Shown here piece by piece: positions 21,546 to 34,536 of a stretch of 64,000 bases of DNA. The stretch's first letter is position 1. Each line of letters begins with the position of its first letter. A program made the translations under genes and the position numbers. The notes beneath the pieces are model-generated. The model did no database searches, was not told the origin of the DNA, and saw only the letters and a program-made list of their open reading frames with translations. This stretch comes from Macquaria australasica (taxonomy: Eukaryota; Chordata; Actinopteri; Centrarchiformes; Percichthyidae), in assembly GCA_005408345.1 (NCBI GenBank), contig SEMN01000170.1, positions 914,323 to 978,322 of the forward strand, written 5' to 3'.

Positions 21546-24240
21546 TTTCCAGAAGTGTCCTGATGACGAACACCATGCCAGTCTGAAACCTGATTGTTTT
21601 ACTGTAATGTTGGTCTGTCTGTGATGAGTTTGATCTCTAGCGGAGGACTACCAGGAGACACCCGGGGGTTTCCTCCAAGCTTTGCTGACGCTGTCTCTAC
21701 AAAAATATCCCTTTGAACTTCATGAGGTTCACTTTGAATTTTCTTCCACCACTGGGTCACTGGTTTGGCTCTGGCTTTCAATGTAACCACACCCTCTTCT
21801 GTTCATTTGTGGAACAGGCTGTCGTACAGTGGGAGGAGCAAACACAAGGCAGCTGCCTTCTTCAAACAACAGCCACTTTTGACCTACATCTGCATCCAAT
21901 TAGCAACAGGAGGCTCTCCAGTCCATATTACACAACATCAAGGATCTTTTTTTCTGTATCCAACATGTCTTGTATTGCACTGCAGTGTCTAACAGATAGA
22001 TCAGAAGACTTGTTGAGTTGAAGGACTGCACTCAGAAACTGACTTCATTTGGTGACGTAGATGTTTGTAACCAGTCTCTAGCACCACATGAAATCAGTGT
22101 TCTGGGAAGTGGACTATCAGCATGTACAGACGTTGTACACGAATAACCTGAAATATGAAATGTTCTTGTGATGCCAAAAAGTAGGTCACATTTGTATAAA
22201 TTACTGTACTCTCCTGCTTCATTCACTAACTGGTCACAGCTGCAACCTGCTTCCTGTTAAACCTGTTTCCCTCTCTGTGTCTCTCATTGATTCAAACATA
22301 CATTTTATCATGAATCCACTTTCATTGATACATTCTGAACCCATTAGCTTTGTTGTTTGATGTATTTTGAATATTTAAAACTTGTTGAACAGTGGCCATA
22401 ACTGCCAATTGAGAGATAATGGTGAATGCAAAAACGTAGTGTAACAGAAGTAAGTAGAGAAGAGTCACAAAGTCAGACAACAGCAACAAAAGTTTGCTAA
22501 CATTAGCCAGCATAAACTAGCCTACTGGTCATACCAGACCAAGTGAGGCTGTACCAGCAAAACCCCATGAGTGTACTGAACTGAGCTACGATGAATTGTG
22601 CTGTCATTGAATTCGACATTTCATTTCTAAGAGGAATAACGCGGCCTTTCTTATTTTAAAAGCTACATAATCTCACTTTAAAAGCTCATTTTCTGACTGG
22701 AGTCTGGTAGCACCTATATGCTTTTCATCCCATTACAAAGCTTCCCCAATTGATAATGAAATGTACTATTTAGATTTTATTGAAACCAATGAGTGTATGT
22801 TACAGCTACTTTATACAGTTTTGAGGCAATCAAAGATTGCTATACATATCTATAAAATGCTGAAATTAAGCTGTATTTTATTATAATAAATGTGTAAAAT
22901 TATCTTAAGGTGTTTGTTGTGTCCTTAATACATGTCACAGATAAAATAACTTAATCCCAACCAAGCTTTTCAAAGCAGCTACCGTACATCCTGTACGTAT
23001 GTCCCTTGTCTCCTTTGTTACAGTCATCAGAGATAAGTGCTTTATTTCTTCTGAGCACTCAAGGTTTTCTAGCTTCAGCTGAAATCAATCAAAGTGGCTG
23101 GATTTAATCCATCTGGCTCATTTAACCTGATATATTACTGGATTTAACGGAGCGTATAAATAACTTGTAAAAATACATCCAAGTTGAGACTGAAAGTTCC
23201 TTCAATCTCACCACAAAGTCAATTTAGTAGCGGTTATGGAGCTTTTGATCACACAATCTTCCTTTGCCACAGTTATAATGGAATTGTAGATTTTCAAATC
23301 CATTATAACACTTTAAGGACTCCTCGTCCATGTTGGCTTAAAAGTAAAGATTGATTGTATGAGTGAAAGCTCCAGAAAAGCTACTAAATGGACCGTGTGG
23401 TAAGATTGTTTTGTCAAATCCTGCTCCCAAGTTCAAGAACAGACTTTCAGTCTCAGCTTGCTCAAAGAAAAATGAATTTACAGTTTCAGGACAACTGGAC
23501 AAACATCTACTGAGGAAGACCGTGTGATACAGTTGAAAGCTCCAAAACAGCTACTAAATGGACCTTGAGATGAGATTGTTTTGTCAAATATATCCATTGG
23601 ATTGTTTTTATCTCATCCAACTATAAGTTCACACTACTACAGATGAAGGTACAGTACACATCTTCTTGTCCACCTTGACTTTATGAAGACACTACAGCAG
23701 CGATGTCAGGCACCATATTTCATGTGACCGACAGGTATGTTGATTGAAGTGGAATGGATGGCCCCACTGGGGTGATGATGTGCTCGTGAAGGACAGAGCT
23801 ATAGGCTCCACAGAGCTCATGGTTTCCTGTTTGAGTGAAGGTCGGGTCGTCCTATAGGGGACGGTCCAACAGGCTCACAGAGTATCTATAAAATCTAATC
23901 CTGATCCTTATATGGAGGTAACGAAAAGGTTTACTGCATATCACCTTACCTTAAGATGATGTATTATTTTGATGAAAAACCAAAAAATTTGGAGGGAATT
24001 AATGACGGCATAGTTTTCATCCAGTATTTGAAATTGTACATGCATTGCCTTTATACTAAAATGAAAATAGTTTGAGTTTTAGATTATTTATCAAAGCAAT
24101 ATGCATGATAGAAGATACAGGCAGGCGTCCAGATGTAATATTCATATGATAACATTTATTTTCATAATATTTACATCCCTGTCTGAACACAAACACAAAC
24201 TCCTTGTATTCAGATGAGACATTTCACAAGTGGGACGACT
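21546..24240. other. intergenic with a diverged direct repeat
   Basis: No gene. About 23364-23420 and 23533-23590 are direct copies sharing GCTACTAAATGGACC and GATTGTTTTGTCAAAT, probably two pieces of one interspersed repeat. Confidence 0.5.
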
Positions 24241-24600
24241 TTATCAGAATCAAAATCAGAATCAGGTTTATTGCAAGGCAGGTTTTTACATACAAGGAAT
24301 CGGCCTTGGTATTTTGGTGCATAACAATAAACATGGTAATAGAAAATAATAATAATAAAAACATAAATAGAAAAATGTACAATTAAAATCTGAAGAAATA
24401 TTGTAAAAAAACGTATATAAAAATATGTACAATATATCTGTTTTTAAAATGAAAGGGCTGTACAGTTTGTGCACAGCATGAAGCATGAAGAAAACGGTAT
24501 GTAGCTGCAGAGATGATCCAAAAAAAGTTTCTACACTGAATTGATGGTACATGTTTTAAGAAATCCACTATTGTTTAATTTCCTGATTAAAATATATTAC
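24241..24600. repeat. AATCAGAATCAGGTTTATTG-type interspersed repeat
   Basis: Starts with ATCAGAATCAAAATCAGAAT and continues CAGGTTTATTGCAAGGCAGG and TACATACAAGGAATCGGCC, a pattern I know as a very common fish repeat. The first 45 bases of the window look like another copy. Confidence 0.6.
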
Positions 24601-24639
24601 ATTTATAAATCACAATGTTGTACGGTTGGCTTGTTTTCC

Positions 24640-24930
24640 GTCATTCCCCGATGGCTGAGCTACGTTCAAGGTCCTCTTACAGAAGTCTCCCTGGCCCCTC
24701 CCACCTCACGGTATCCTGGCAGCGGAGCTCTGAGCCCTCTCCTGATTGGTCCATTTCCAAGAAGCCGCCATATTCAAACTTCCGCCGCAGTGTGTGTTCT
24801 GTTGTCACCGATCTTCTGCTTTCTTTGTACCCATCGGGCCAGTTTTTCATACGTTTGGACTTTGTCTTTTGTCCGCTTAGCCGTGACCACGCCTCGGTGT
24901 GACTGATTTCAAAACGAAGCCTCCTGCAAA
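24640..24930 (+). promoter_or_regulatory. probable net1 promoter / 5'UTR with YY1-like and CCAAT-like sites
   Basis: GC-richer region immediately upstream of the net1 start codon. It has an inverted CCAAT box (ATTGG, 24745-24749) and GCCGCCATATT (24764-24774), which matches the reverse complement of the YY1 consensus often found at vertebrate transcription starts. Placement is by motif only; the start site was not determined. Confidence 0.5.
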
Positions 24931-27900
24931 ATGGAAGAAAATGAAGACGTTAGTGGAAGGACGGTGGAAAACAAAAGGCATAAACTTCGCAGGATGTCAT
25001 CGAGGACGTCCAGTATCATCGGCGCTGCAGAGCCGTCTCCGCAAACACTCCGGAGGAACAACTCAAAGAAGTAAGCCGATTGTGTCACAAATACGCGATA
25101 TCATTATATGTAATTGTTTATGTGGAAGCCCTGTTTGAAATGTAACACGACTTTAGCACATTTCGAGCTAACGTTAGCCAACTGTGACGGGCAGGGCTGG
25201 CTGGTACGATGCCTTCAAGCGCACCTCGGAAGCCACAGCGTCGGATGTTGTGATCACGATTTGACATGCGTTGAACTGCATTCGGTGTAATTAAATGTAT
25301 AACAGAAACTAAATGTAACCGAATGTGTATCATAATAAATTGTTTAAGTAATAACAGTTAAGTTAAGTAAGCTGTTTTTGTAGAATTAAGCAAAGAAAAT
25401 CCAGTTAGTCACTTTTCTATTGATTCTCTAATGGATTAATTGACTAATCATTTCAGCTCTAGAATCAATGGCAGTGTAAGTTAGATGCAACAATAAGTTA
25501 TGTTTTAATATCTGCAGATTTTATCTTTATCAGTTCTGTATTGTTTGTACTGCAGATACTGGCCAACTGTGGAGTATTTTTGTGATTTCTCTGCCTGTAT
25601 TTCACTTAAATGTAGCAGCGTCTTGAATAGCAACACAATAATATGTCATGGCCTTCTTTAAACTCACTCAGCTGGAATTAGAAAGGCATGTCTGCGTTGT
25701 TAAACCTGTACTGCACCTATATTTGATTTTGCAGATTGTATTAAGATCTGCAGATAGGATTGCGAAAATACTCAATGTTTGTGTTGGCTTCAAATATATC
25801 ACTGCCTTCATTTATGATTACACAGTGCCAAAAAAGAATATAAGAATATTTATAACTTATGTGATTATTTGCTTGTAATTATTACTCTGTTTACATGTTT
25901 ACGTGCTTTTTGCCCCCTACAAATCACATCTCAGTGATTGGCTTGCAGATAAATGCAAAATGTAAACTACCATTTGTTTTCGTCACTTTCTTGGATCTTT
26001 CACGCTCCACTCATAATTCAGTTATTTCCAACATGAACTGAAGGCAGGATTATAAGAAATAAGTTGTGAAGCAGTGGGTTCAGCTGACCTTGGCCTTGAC
26101 GGCACCCTCGGGGTGTCAGTCACTAAGAAAAAGACATTGTAACTCTCTGAAGCTGCTTTGTTTTGTCACCATAACTGACTTTTTTCTGGAGCAGCGGAGA
26201 GCAGTCCAGCTCCTTTTATATGGTTTTAAATATTAACATCCCTCAGTCATCATCCACAGAGTTTGATATATCTGAAACAAAGCAGTGACTGGAACAAAAA
26301 TGGCATACAAAAGGCATCCATCATATTAACACAGCTGAAATGCATTCCTTATAAAAACAACGGTTCTCTGTCTCTGTCGTCTCCTGGAGCTACGAGGAGT
26401 CGTAAGCTAGCTACCTAGAATAAACCAAGCTGTTGTTTTTGAAATCTCTGTGAAGTTCAGTCGTGTCTGAATGCCTTGACTATCTGTTTGTGGCGTGTTT
26501 CAGCTGCCAGTGTTTGCACATATGATCAGATTCTGTCCCTCTTTGTCAATAGAAGACAAACATCCTCGGCAGAATATTTGTTACCACCACAGACAGTAAA
26601 ATATAAAATAAAATAAGCCAAGCTGTCACTCTGCAATGAAGCAGATATAAACATGTTTTCATTGTGCTTGACCATTGCTTGTTTGTCTCATTTCCTGTAG
26701 ACCTCCACTGCAGAGAGGCAGCTCCTTCACCTTTCTCACTCCTGGGACTCCGTGGGACTTCAGTCTTGTGAGTCAATGTTGAAAACACAACACCATCATG
26801 TTAGATTGCCGTGATCACGCCCTCGTACCTATGATCTGTTAAAATAAAAGCATGAGCCATACATGTAACTGTTAATTCATATCTTGTATCACTAATAGAT
26901 GGAATTCCATGTTGTTATGAGTATTTTGGGCTGTGATTCTTACATTTATATTAGAGATGTTGCTGCAGATGTGTTGTTTGAATTCTCATCAGACTTGTGA
27001 AAGTAACCAGTATGTATTCTTATGTTGCTGCAGAAGAGAAAGCGCAAAGAGAAGGAGGATGACACTGTCAGTCTGTCCAGCTTCGACCTCAAGGTGAGAG
27101 TCAGGACAGCATCCTGTCTGTCTGTTGGGTGCAAGTCTAGTGTAGCACCCTATGTGTCCTCACAACAAACTTTAATCCATCTGCATGACTCAGGTAGTCG
27201 CCACAGATAGCCATGATGCTCTTGTGTGTCCTTAGACTGGCACAAGTGTCTGTCTGAGGAAATGATAATGGTGTTGTCCCTCAGCATGATCAAAGTCTCT
27301 TGGCTCTGTGAAAGTGGTTTAATGCGTTTTCTATACAACATCAACATCCTTTTTCCATTTTGATACTATAACATTCAACTTTTATACAAATAAGCTATAA
27401 TATTTCAGGGTGGAATAAAACCATGGATTTTTTCCTGACACATTCAGGGTGGTTTCTCAGCAGTATAATGGACACTAAACAAAAACAGTGCTTTATAAGA
27501 TATCATATGTTATATGGTAAGTAATAAAGGAAAAGTAGGTTTAACAGACATAGGAAATATCTAATTTCTGCAGCATTTTGTATCAGGTGTTGAACAAAAT
27601 GAGTTGATAAAAGCTGCATTCACAATGTGTAACTGAGAGCCTTATATGATTCCCAGGAACCCAGTAACAAGCGTGTGCGAAAGCTGGCCAAAGTTTCATC
27701 CCTCGTCAGCTTGATTTCTCCCTCAAAGAATGGAGCAGTGCGGCGCTTTGGCCAGACCATCCAGGTAAATGCTATACTCTTGTGACATTCACTATACAAA
27801 CGTACCACGTAGACATTTAAATGAGTAGAATTGGTGTTTGACTGTAATATATATATATATATATATATTTTTTTTTTTTCCTAGTCAATGTCATTACGTG

Positions 27901-30900
27901 GTGATGCCAAGTCACCAGGGATGTCCCTCAAAGCCAGCAGCAAGACAGGTCCCACTCCCACTAAACGCAGAAACAGCACGCTGTGGTCGGAGACGCTGGA
28001 CGTCCATCAGAAGAGCGCATTCTCCACCAAAGAGATCAAGAGACAAGAGGTTCTGCAGTTCAGTCTTTTTAAAGTCTAAGATCTTAAAAGTACAGAGAGC
28101 AGAAAAAGTAACTTGGTTTCGCTTGTGTTTCTTCTCCAGGCAATTTATGAGCTTTACAGGGGAGAGCAGGATCTCATCGAAGATCTCCAACTTGCACGAA
28201 AGGTTAAAACATTTTTTATTTAAAATGATACAGAGAAATGTATGTATGTTCCCTTTTCTGTTTTTGTGCTCACACTGCTGCTTTTCTCACGTTTAGGCAT
28301 ACCATGACCCAATGCTAAAACTCTCCATCATGACAGAGGAGGAACTAGCTCACATATTTGGGGATCTGGATGCATACATCCCCTTACATGAGGGTAAGTT
28401 ACCTCTAACCTTTCTTGGACTTAAACTGCTTTAATTGATGCCTCTACTTGCTAACAAGTGTTTCTGACCATGTGTGTGCTTTTTTTTTTTTTTATCTGCA
28501 GACTTATTGATGAAACTGACAGAGGGAACTGGCCCCGATGGAACAGTAGCTCAGATTGGACAGATAGTTATAGACTGGGTATGTATGCTAGCACACAATG
28601 TTTACCTTACACCCATTATCTTCAAATATGATCAATTTCAACATAGAAAAAGATTGTAACTGTTACTGTATCTTCTCAGCTGCCTGGTCTGAACGCTTAC
28701 AAAGTCTACTGCAGCAACCAGCTTGCAGCCAAAGCCCTGCTGGACCAGAAAAAGCAGGACAGACGGGTCCAGGACTTCCTGCAGCGCTGCCTGGAGTCGC
28801 CCTTCAGCAGGAAGCTGGACCTCTGGAGCTTCCTGGACATCCCACGTTCACGCCTGGTGAAATACCCGCTGCTGCTGCGAGAGATCCTCAGACACACTCC
28901 TCCTGATCACCCGGATGTAGCCAGTCTAGAGAGCGCTGTATGTTATCCATGTTACGTACCTTTGCAGTCACAGTGTTGTAGCTTATATTTAACTGATAAA
29001 TAACATGGCTATTATTTCACTGATTATTTAGTCTTGTGTGTTTTGCCAAGTAGCACAACTGATAAGTCTTTCTTTAATTATCCAGATCACTATAATCCAG
29101 GAGATTCTGTCTGATATCAACATGAGAAAAGGGGAGTCTGAGTGCCAGTATTATATAGACAAACTGGAGTATCTGGATGATAAGCAGCGGGACCCTCTCA
29201 TAGACAACTGTAAGACCCTGCTTTGTCATGGAGAGCTGCGGAACAAGAGTGGCTCGGTGAGAATTAGGATTACTCTCCTTATTATTACCATCCACATGCA
29301 ATAATATTATCATCTACATGTTGTTTGTCTTGTCAAAAAATACGTCTCATCCTCTATTAATGTGTTACTTCACAGAGGCTTCATGTGTTCCTCTTCTCTG
29401 AGCTCCTGGTTCTGACCCGACCGGTGACCAGGAACGACAGGAGTTGCTTTCAGGTGTATCGACAGCCCATCCCAGTTCGGGACTTGGCTCTAGAGGACCT
29501 GCAGGATGGAGAGATCCGCATGGGGGGGTCCTTCAGAGGGGCTTTCACCAACGGAGAGAAAGGTGGGTTGAGTTGAGTTGCACTCCACCTGCTGGCGGAG
29601 CATCTGCAGTGTTTGTGTCACCTATTAATTGACAGGAAGTGTTTGATTATTTTATTTATCCGGTGTTGGTTGGCATTTGCTGATTTCAGCTTGTCAGATG
29701 TGAAGATTTGCTGCTTTTCTCTGTTTTATATCATTGAAAATTTGATATTGTTTGGGTTTTGGACTGTTGGTCACAAAGCAATTCGAATTATTAATTATAT
29801 TATTATTATTATTATTCACAGATTAATCATAATGCAAACAATCATTAGTTGCTGGCTCAATGTGGAAATGGAGTATCATTAGCACTTTGTCCCACACACT
29901 CTTTGGATTTGCCCTCTGAACATGATGTGAGCTGTGAGTGGGAGGGATGGTGCAGGACTTAGTAATTAACTGTGAAATTAAACTTACTTGGATCTTATTT
30001 TAGCTGCAACATTAGATTTCCTGTTGCACAGGCAGTTCTAAAGACAGACAAACAAAACTATTTACTTTTTTGGAATATAACTTTTTACTTTACTGTACTT
30101 TACATACTTAATAACTCAGTAAGTAATTTTCCATCTACAAGGTTTTACTGACATTGTGTACTCCATGTCAGATCACATCCACAATACAGAAATTGTACAT
30201 TTATGATGCCATTCATAGTGTAGAAAATTGTTTTTGCTTAATTTGTGCCCTTTTTTGTCTCTTATTTTTACTTTTAAAACAATATAGTTTGAACTCTGCT
30301 CTCACAAACCCTTTCTTGTATGTTATAACATATAGCTGAATTTTTGACTCAGTTTGCACAACTTTAATCCAGTCATGGTGTCCCTTAACTGACCACTCGA
30401 TTAAGATTTTTATTCGTCACATGCACAGAATGTACACTGTAAGTGAGCTGTATTTTACTTCCCATAAAACAAGGCATAAACGAAAGGTATAATCAATGGG
30501 CCAAGGAAGATGGGCTACACTGCAGGCTTTCCTTATGAAAATTATGTTAACTTAAATTTACTGTTAAACCTTCATTAACTGGTTTTCATGGCCACTTGCG
30601 GCCAGCAGAAACTAGCTGTAAACACAAAACTTGACCTTTTTAAAGTTTGATAAGGCAAACTGGTTAGAAAACAGTTGGTTATTTACACATCCAGCAGATA
30701 CAGAGCAACATTATCATTCATTTAGAGTCGTGTTTCTGGCCACCTGGTGAATGTAATATTTACTGTCGTTTGGTTTTGCTTATAGTCTCAACCAACTCCT
30801 GAGGGAAATATCTGACACTTTAGCTGGTAAATGTTCCACTATGTTTCTCCAGTTAGTCGCTAACTTTGTCTGTCTGTCGTTTGGTGCTGGGAAGGTGGGT

Positions 30901-31656
30901 TTATCGGAGCTTTTTCACTGAAAACAGCTGCCTTCTGTGGCTGGAAACAACGCTTGTGAGAGTGAACCAAAATTGTTAAGTTGTGGGCAGTGAACCCCTT
31001 TCACATTATACATAGTCATTTGATCTATTGTTAATATGAAAATATTAATAAGAGCAGCTTTAAATTAAATTTGCTGTGCTGACAAGTGGTCTTTAACAAT
31101 GTGATGAAGGAGGAATTCAAATAAATACTATATAGGGAGAATATGTAGTATTATGGAGTATTTTAGGTAGGTGGAGTTAGGGTAGTGCGTGGGTTCATAA
31201 TCCTGATGGCATAGGGAAAGAAACAATTTGAAGGAAGTGCCTTTTACAGTAGATTTTTGAATCCTAGACTTTGCTACTTTAGAAGATCCTGTTGACTGTA
31301 TTTCCTGTATTTCTGTTTCTCTAGCTAAGAATGTTTTTCGTGTAAGCTCTATGGATCCATCCCATGGCCAGTCTCACACCCTGCATGTCAACGACGTCTA
31401 CCACAAGCAGCAGTGGCTCAACTGTCTACGCACTGCAATGGCCCAACAACAGGGGGCTCCACCTAACGTTCAGAAGGGAGAAGCTGTCAGAGCCAAGCGC
31501 CACTCCTCCACCATCTCAGCCACCACCTATGATGAAGAGACAGACGAGAACTGTCCGCCTGTCTGTGGCCCTAAACTCCGGCCTCAGACACTCTCCAAGA
31601 CCAGACTGGACCAGAAGTTACAAGGCTCACAAAAGAGGAAGGAGACTGGAGTGTAG
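24931..31656 (+). CDS. net1: NET1, Rho guanine nucleotide exchange factor (DH-PH), 12 coding exons
   Basis: Exons, all in phase: 24931-25070, 26701-26767, 27034-27093, 27657-27764, 27885-28049, 28140-28202, 28297-28393, 28502-28578, 28680-28937, 29086-29256, 29376-29562, 31325-31656; 574 aa (human about 596). NET1 activates RhoA and cycles between nucleus and cytosol. Seen: basic N-terminus (KRHKLRR; KRKRKEKE at residues 70-77) fitting the family's nuclear-localisation signals; the block EPSNKRVRKLAKVSSL shared with ARHGEF3; DH domain about 175-355 (RGEQDLIEDLQLARKAYHDP; CLESPFSRKLDLWSFLDIP; KYPLLLREILRHTP); PH domain about 385-500 (HGELRNKSG; VFLFSELLVLTRPVTRND; VYHKQQWLNCLR). The C-terminus ETGV resembles the mammalian PDZ-binding ETLV. 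No obvious alternative first exon for the short (NET1A) form was found. Confidence 0.95.
25071..26700 (+). other. net1 intron 1
   Basis: About 1.6 kb, AT-rich. A short ATTAATCGAT-family fragment lies near 25430-25460 (ATGGATTAATTGACTAATCA). No exon recognised. Confidence 0.45.
29563..31324 (+). repeat. net1 intron 11 with interspersed repeat
   Basis: About 30640-30990 is a plus-orientation copy of the ATTTACACATCCAGCAG family (CCAACTCCTGAGGGAAATAT, CCACTATGTTTCTCCAGTTA). About 30400-30480 (TTTTATTCGTCACATGCACA) and 31185-31240 (TTCATAATCCTGATGGCATA) look like pieces of another common fish repeat. No exon seen. Confidence 0.6.
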
Positions 31657-33227
31657 ACATTTAACCTGACACAAGAGTTCACAAAGGGGTCCTCTCAGAC
31701 AGGCACATGTACGCAACACGTGTCCTCTTTGGTCACGTGTGTCTGTCTGTGAATTTTCATGCAACCACTGTTTTTGTACGTTTGCTTTGTCTTCGTAGCT
31801 GCACTGAAAAAGTCTTTCCAATCATTTCCGTCCAAATATATATTAAATTTTAGTCTTTAAAAAGTGCAATTAGTTTACAAAAAAAAGTGACGTGTGTTTA
31901 CACCAGCAAACTGTGTGTGGAATTAGGGTTTTATGTGTCTACCTAAGTTAAAACAACTTTATACCACTTGTAGCTCTTGAAATTTAGTTTCATCCTTCAT
32001 TCCAGTGTCGACACATTTAAACTTTATCAGTTTTTTGCTGTAATCACATTGTAAGTACATCTATTTCATAGGCAGCGTGTGTGCTAGTTGTCTGTTTCAA
32101 GTGTTATCTGTGCCAAGATAAGGGATGAAGAAACTGAGAAAATGCGATGGCCTCAGCTGTCTGTGCAGGAAGCGGTTGGGTGAGACAAGTCTAAAAATGT
32201 TTGAGATTAAATATTAGACTAGTGCAGTGCCTGTTCAAAACGCGCCTGTTTGGAACGGGCCGACTACAAATAAATATGTCCCATAGATCTCAGGAGCTTC
32301 AACTCGACACTCCTCAGCAATGCACCCGTCCAGTGTGGAGTCGATCGGATGAACGAGAACGAGAAAATCGAAGGACAGACAGGCAGAGACGCCTTCCATT
32401 TTAGTTAGATAATGAGCATATCAAGAACACTGACCATGGATAAGATAAGGTAAAAACATTTCTTGGGGAAAAAAATCAAATGAATCTAGATGTAATCAAT
32501 GAAACGTTGTTACTTTAAAAAAATTAAAACATTTAGTTTGTACTTTAAAAGAGTCCTGAGTATTACTGACTGTGAGATTGTATGTTACAACACACCAACG
32601 TCCTCTCGGTTGTACTTTGACCCCTCAGTCATTTCCTTTTACTGTTGACAGAGCTGTTCAACAGTGTGTTGCAACATTTGTCAGGCAAACAAGCTGAGGA
32701 GAAAACTGAAGTTTCCCTCTATCCACTTAGTGTGTTGAAAATGATATATCCTTAATGTAATTTTGTGAATGTTTCAGTTCATAATGAACAATTGTAAAGG
32801 CAGTAAGCTCTTAAAAATTGATTTTTCCATTTGATATACTGTCTTGAAACATTGAAAAAATCACTTTTACTAGTAGACTATTCAGTTCAAAAGCATGTTT
32901 GATTTTCTACCTTCTCACTGTAGTTATTATCAAATGCTGATGACTGCTTGGTAAAACTTGATATGAGCTTGATCTGCCCTCCATTCAAACTTGTTTTTGG
33001 CCTGACTTTGAATAGTAAAGATGGGGCTACGAAATGATTTGCATTAACAGAGCTGCTTTTATGTACCTACAAAGCTAGATTTACATGTAGGTAAACTAGC
33101 TAAATATCCTTTGTTATGCTTTTATTTGTATACTCATTTGTAACATTTGGTGTGTTAGAGTGACACGCTAGCACTCCAGATGACAAAAGGGGATGTACTT
33201 TATCATACTCTACTTTATCAGACGTGT
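31657..33227. other. net1 3' flank
   Basis: AT-rich probable 3'UTR and intergenic DNA; no gene or clear repeat. Confidence 0.45.
31842..31847 (+). terminator. candidate polyadenylation signal of net1
   Basis: ATTAAA about 190 nt after the net1 stop. AATAAA also occurs near 32268. Motif-based only. Confidence 0.3.
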
Positions 33228-34536
33228 TTATGCAGAATCTTGGAGTTATCTTTGATCAGGATATGTCCTTTAACTTCCACATAAAAGAAACTTCAAGAAC
33301 TGCCTTTTTTCACTTACGTAACATTGCAAAAATCAGGCACATCCTGTTTCAAAAAGATGCAGAAAAACTAGTCCATGCATTTGTTACGTCTAGGCTGGAC
33401 TATTGCAACTCTCTATTATCAGGCTGCCCCAATAAGTCCCTTAAGACTCTCCAGCTGATCCAGAATGCTGCGGCACGTTTACTGACAAGAACCAGAAAAA
33501 GAGAACATATTTCTCCAATATTGGCTTCTCTACACTGGCTCCCTGTAAAATCCAGAATAGAATTTAAAATCCTTCTCCTCACCTTCAAAGCCCTAAATGG
33601 TCAGGCACCATCATACCTTAAAGAGCTCATAGTGCCCTATTACCCCACTAGAGCACTGCGCTCCCAGAATGCAGGGTTCCTTGTGGTTCCTAGAGTCTCT
33701 AAAAGTAGAATGGGAGCCAGAGCCTTCAGCTATCAAGCTCCTCTCCTGTGGAACCAGATCCCAGTTTGTGTACGGGAGGCGGACAACCTCCTCACATTTA
33801 AGAGTAGGCTTAAGACTTTCCTCTTTGATAAAGCTTATAGTAGGGCTGACTCAGGTGACCCTGAGCCCCCCCTTAGTTATGCTGCTATAGGCCTAGACTG
33901 CCGGGGGACTTCCTATGATGCACTGAGCTCCTTTCTCCTCCTCTTCCTCTCCATCTGTACGCCCTCATATCCCATCAATGCTTGTTACTAACTCAACATC
34001 TTCCTGTAGTTGTGTGCTTTCTCTCCTCTCTCCTTCTGTTGCTTTCTGTAGGTGTTTCTGCCTCCGGAGCTGTAGAGTCTGGATCTATGGTTGCAGCCAC
34101 CTGCTGCCCCCGTGCTCCTGCTCTGCACCCGCTGCTGCTATTACTGTTATTGCTCTTATTATTAGTACTACTATTATAATATTGCTCTTAGTATTTTTTC
34201 TGTTGGTGTTATCATCAATACCATTATCACAACTATTGCTTTACATCCCTATGTGGAACTGTACTGTGCTGCTGTATGTTCTCTTTCCTCCCGCTCCCCC
34301 CCTCCCCCTTCAACCCAACCGGTCGAGGCAGATGACCGCCCACACAGAGCCTGGTTCTGCTCGAGGTTTCTACCTGTTAAAAGGGAGTTGCCACTGTCGC
34401 CTTGTGCTTGCTCATGGTGGGAATTGTTGGGTCTCTGTAAATATAGTCGGTCTAGACCTGCTCTATATGAAAAAGTATAGAGATAACTTTGTTATGATAT
34501 GGCGCTATATAAATAAAACTGAATTGAATTGAAAAT
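33228..34536 (+). mobile_element. 5'-truncated LINE (L2/CR1-like), 3' end of reverse-transcriptase ORF plus tail
   Basis: A frame of about 250 codons (33224-33991) starts NLGVIFDQDMSFNFHIKETS and continues with SRLDYCNSLLSGCPNKSL, LQLIQNAAARLLTRTRKREH, LHWLPVKSRIEFKILLLTFK and PLLWNQIPVCVREADNLLTF. These are the landmarks of the region after the reverse-transcriptase core in fish L2-type LINEs. The 3'UTR runs to a tail of ATATAAATAAAACTGAATTG. The endonuclease and catalytic RT motifs are absent, so it is a dead 5'-truncated copy. LINE identity is firm; the clade is less certain. It is intact in frame over what remains, suggesting fairly recent insertion. Confidence 0.85.

Noticed and set aside
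24541..25138. Plus-strand frames of 121, 95 and 79 codons around the net1 promoter and first exon
   Set aside because: They are in frames other than the net1 ATG at 24931 and lack splice continuity or domain content.
33978..34532. 184-codon frame after the LINE ORF
   Set aside because: Lies in the LINE 3' untranslated part; Leu/Ile/Ser runs come from CTT/ATT simple repeats.
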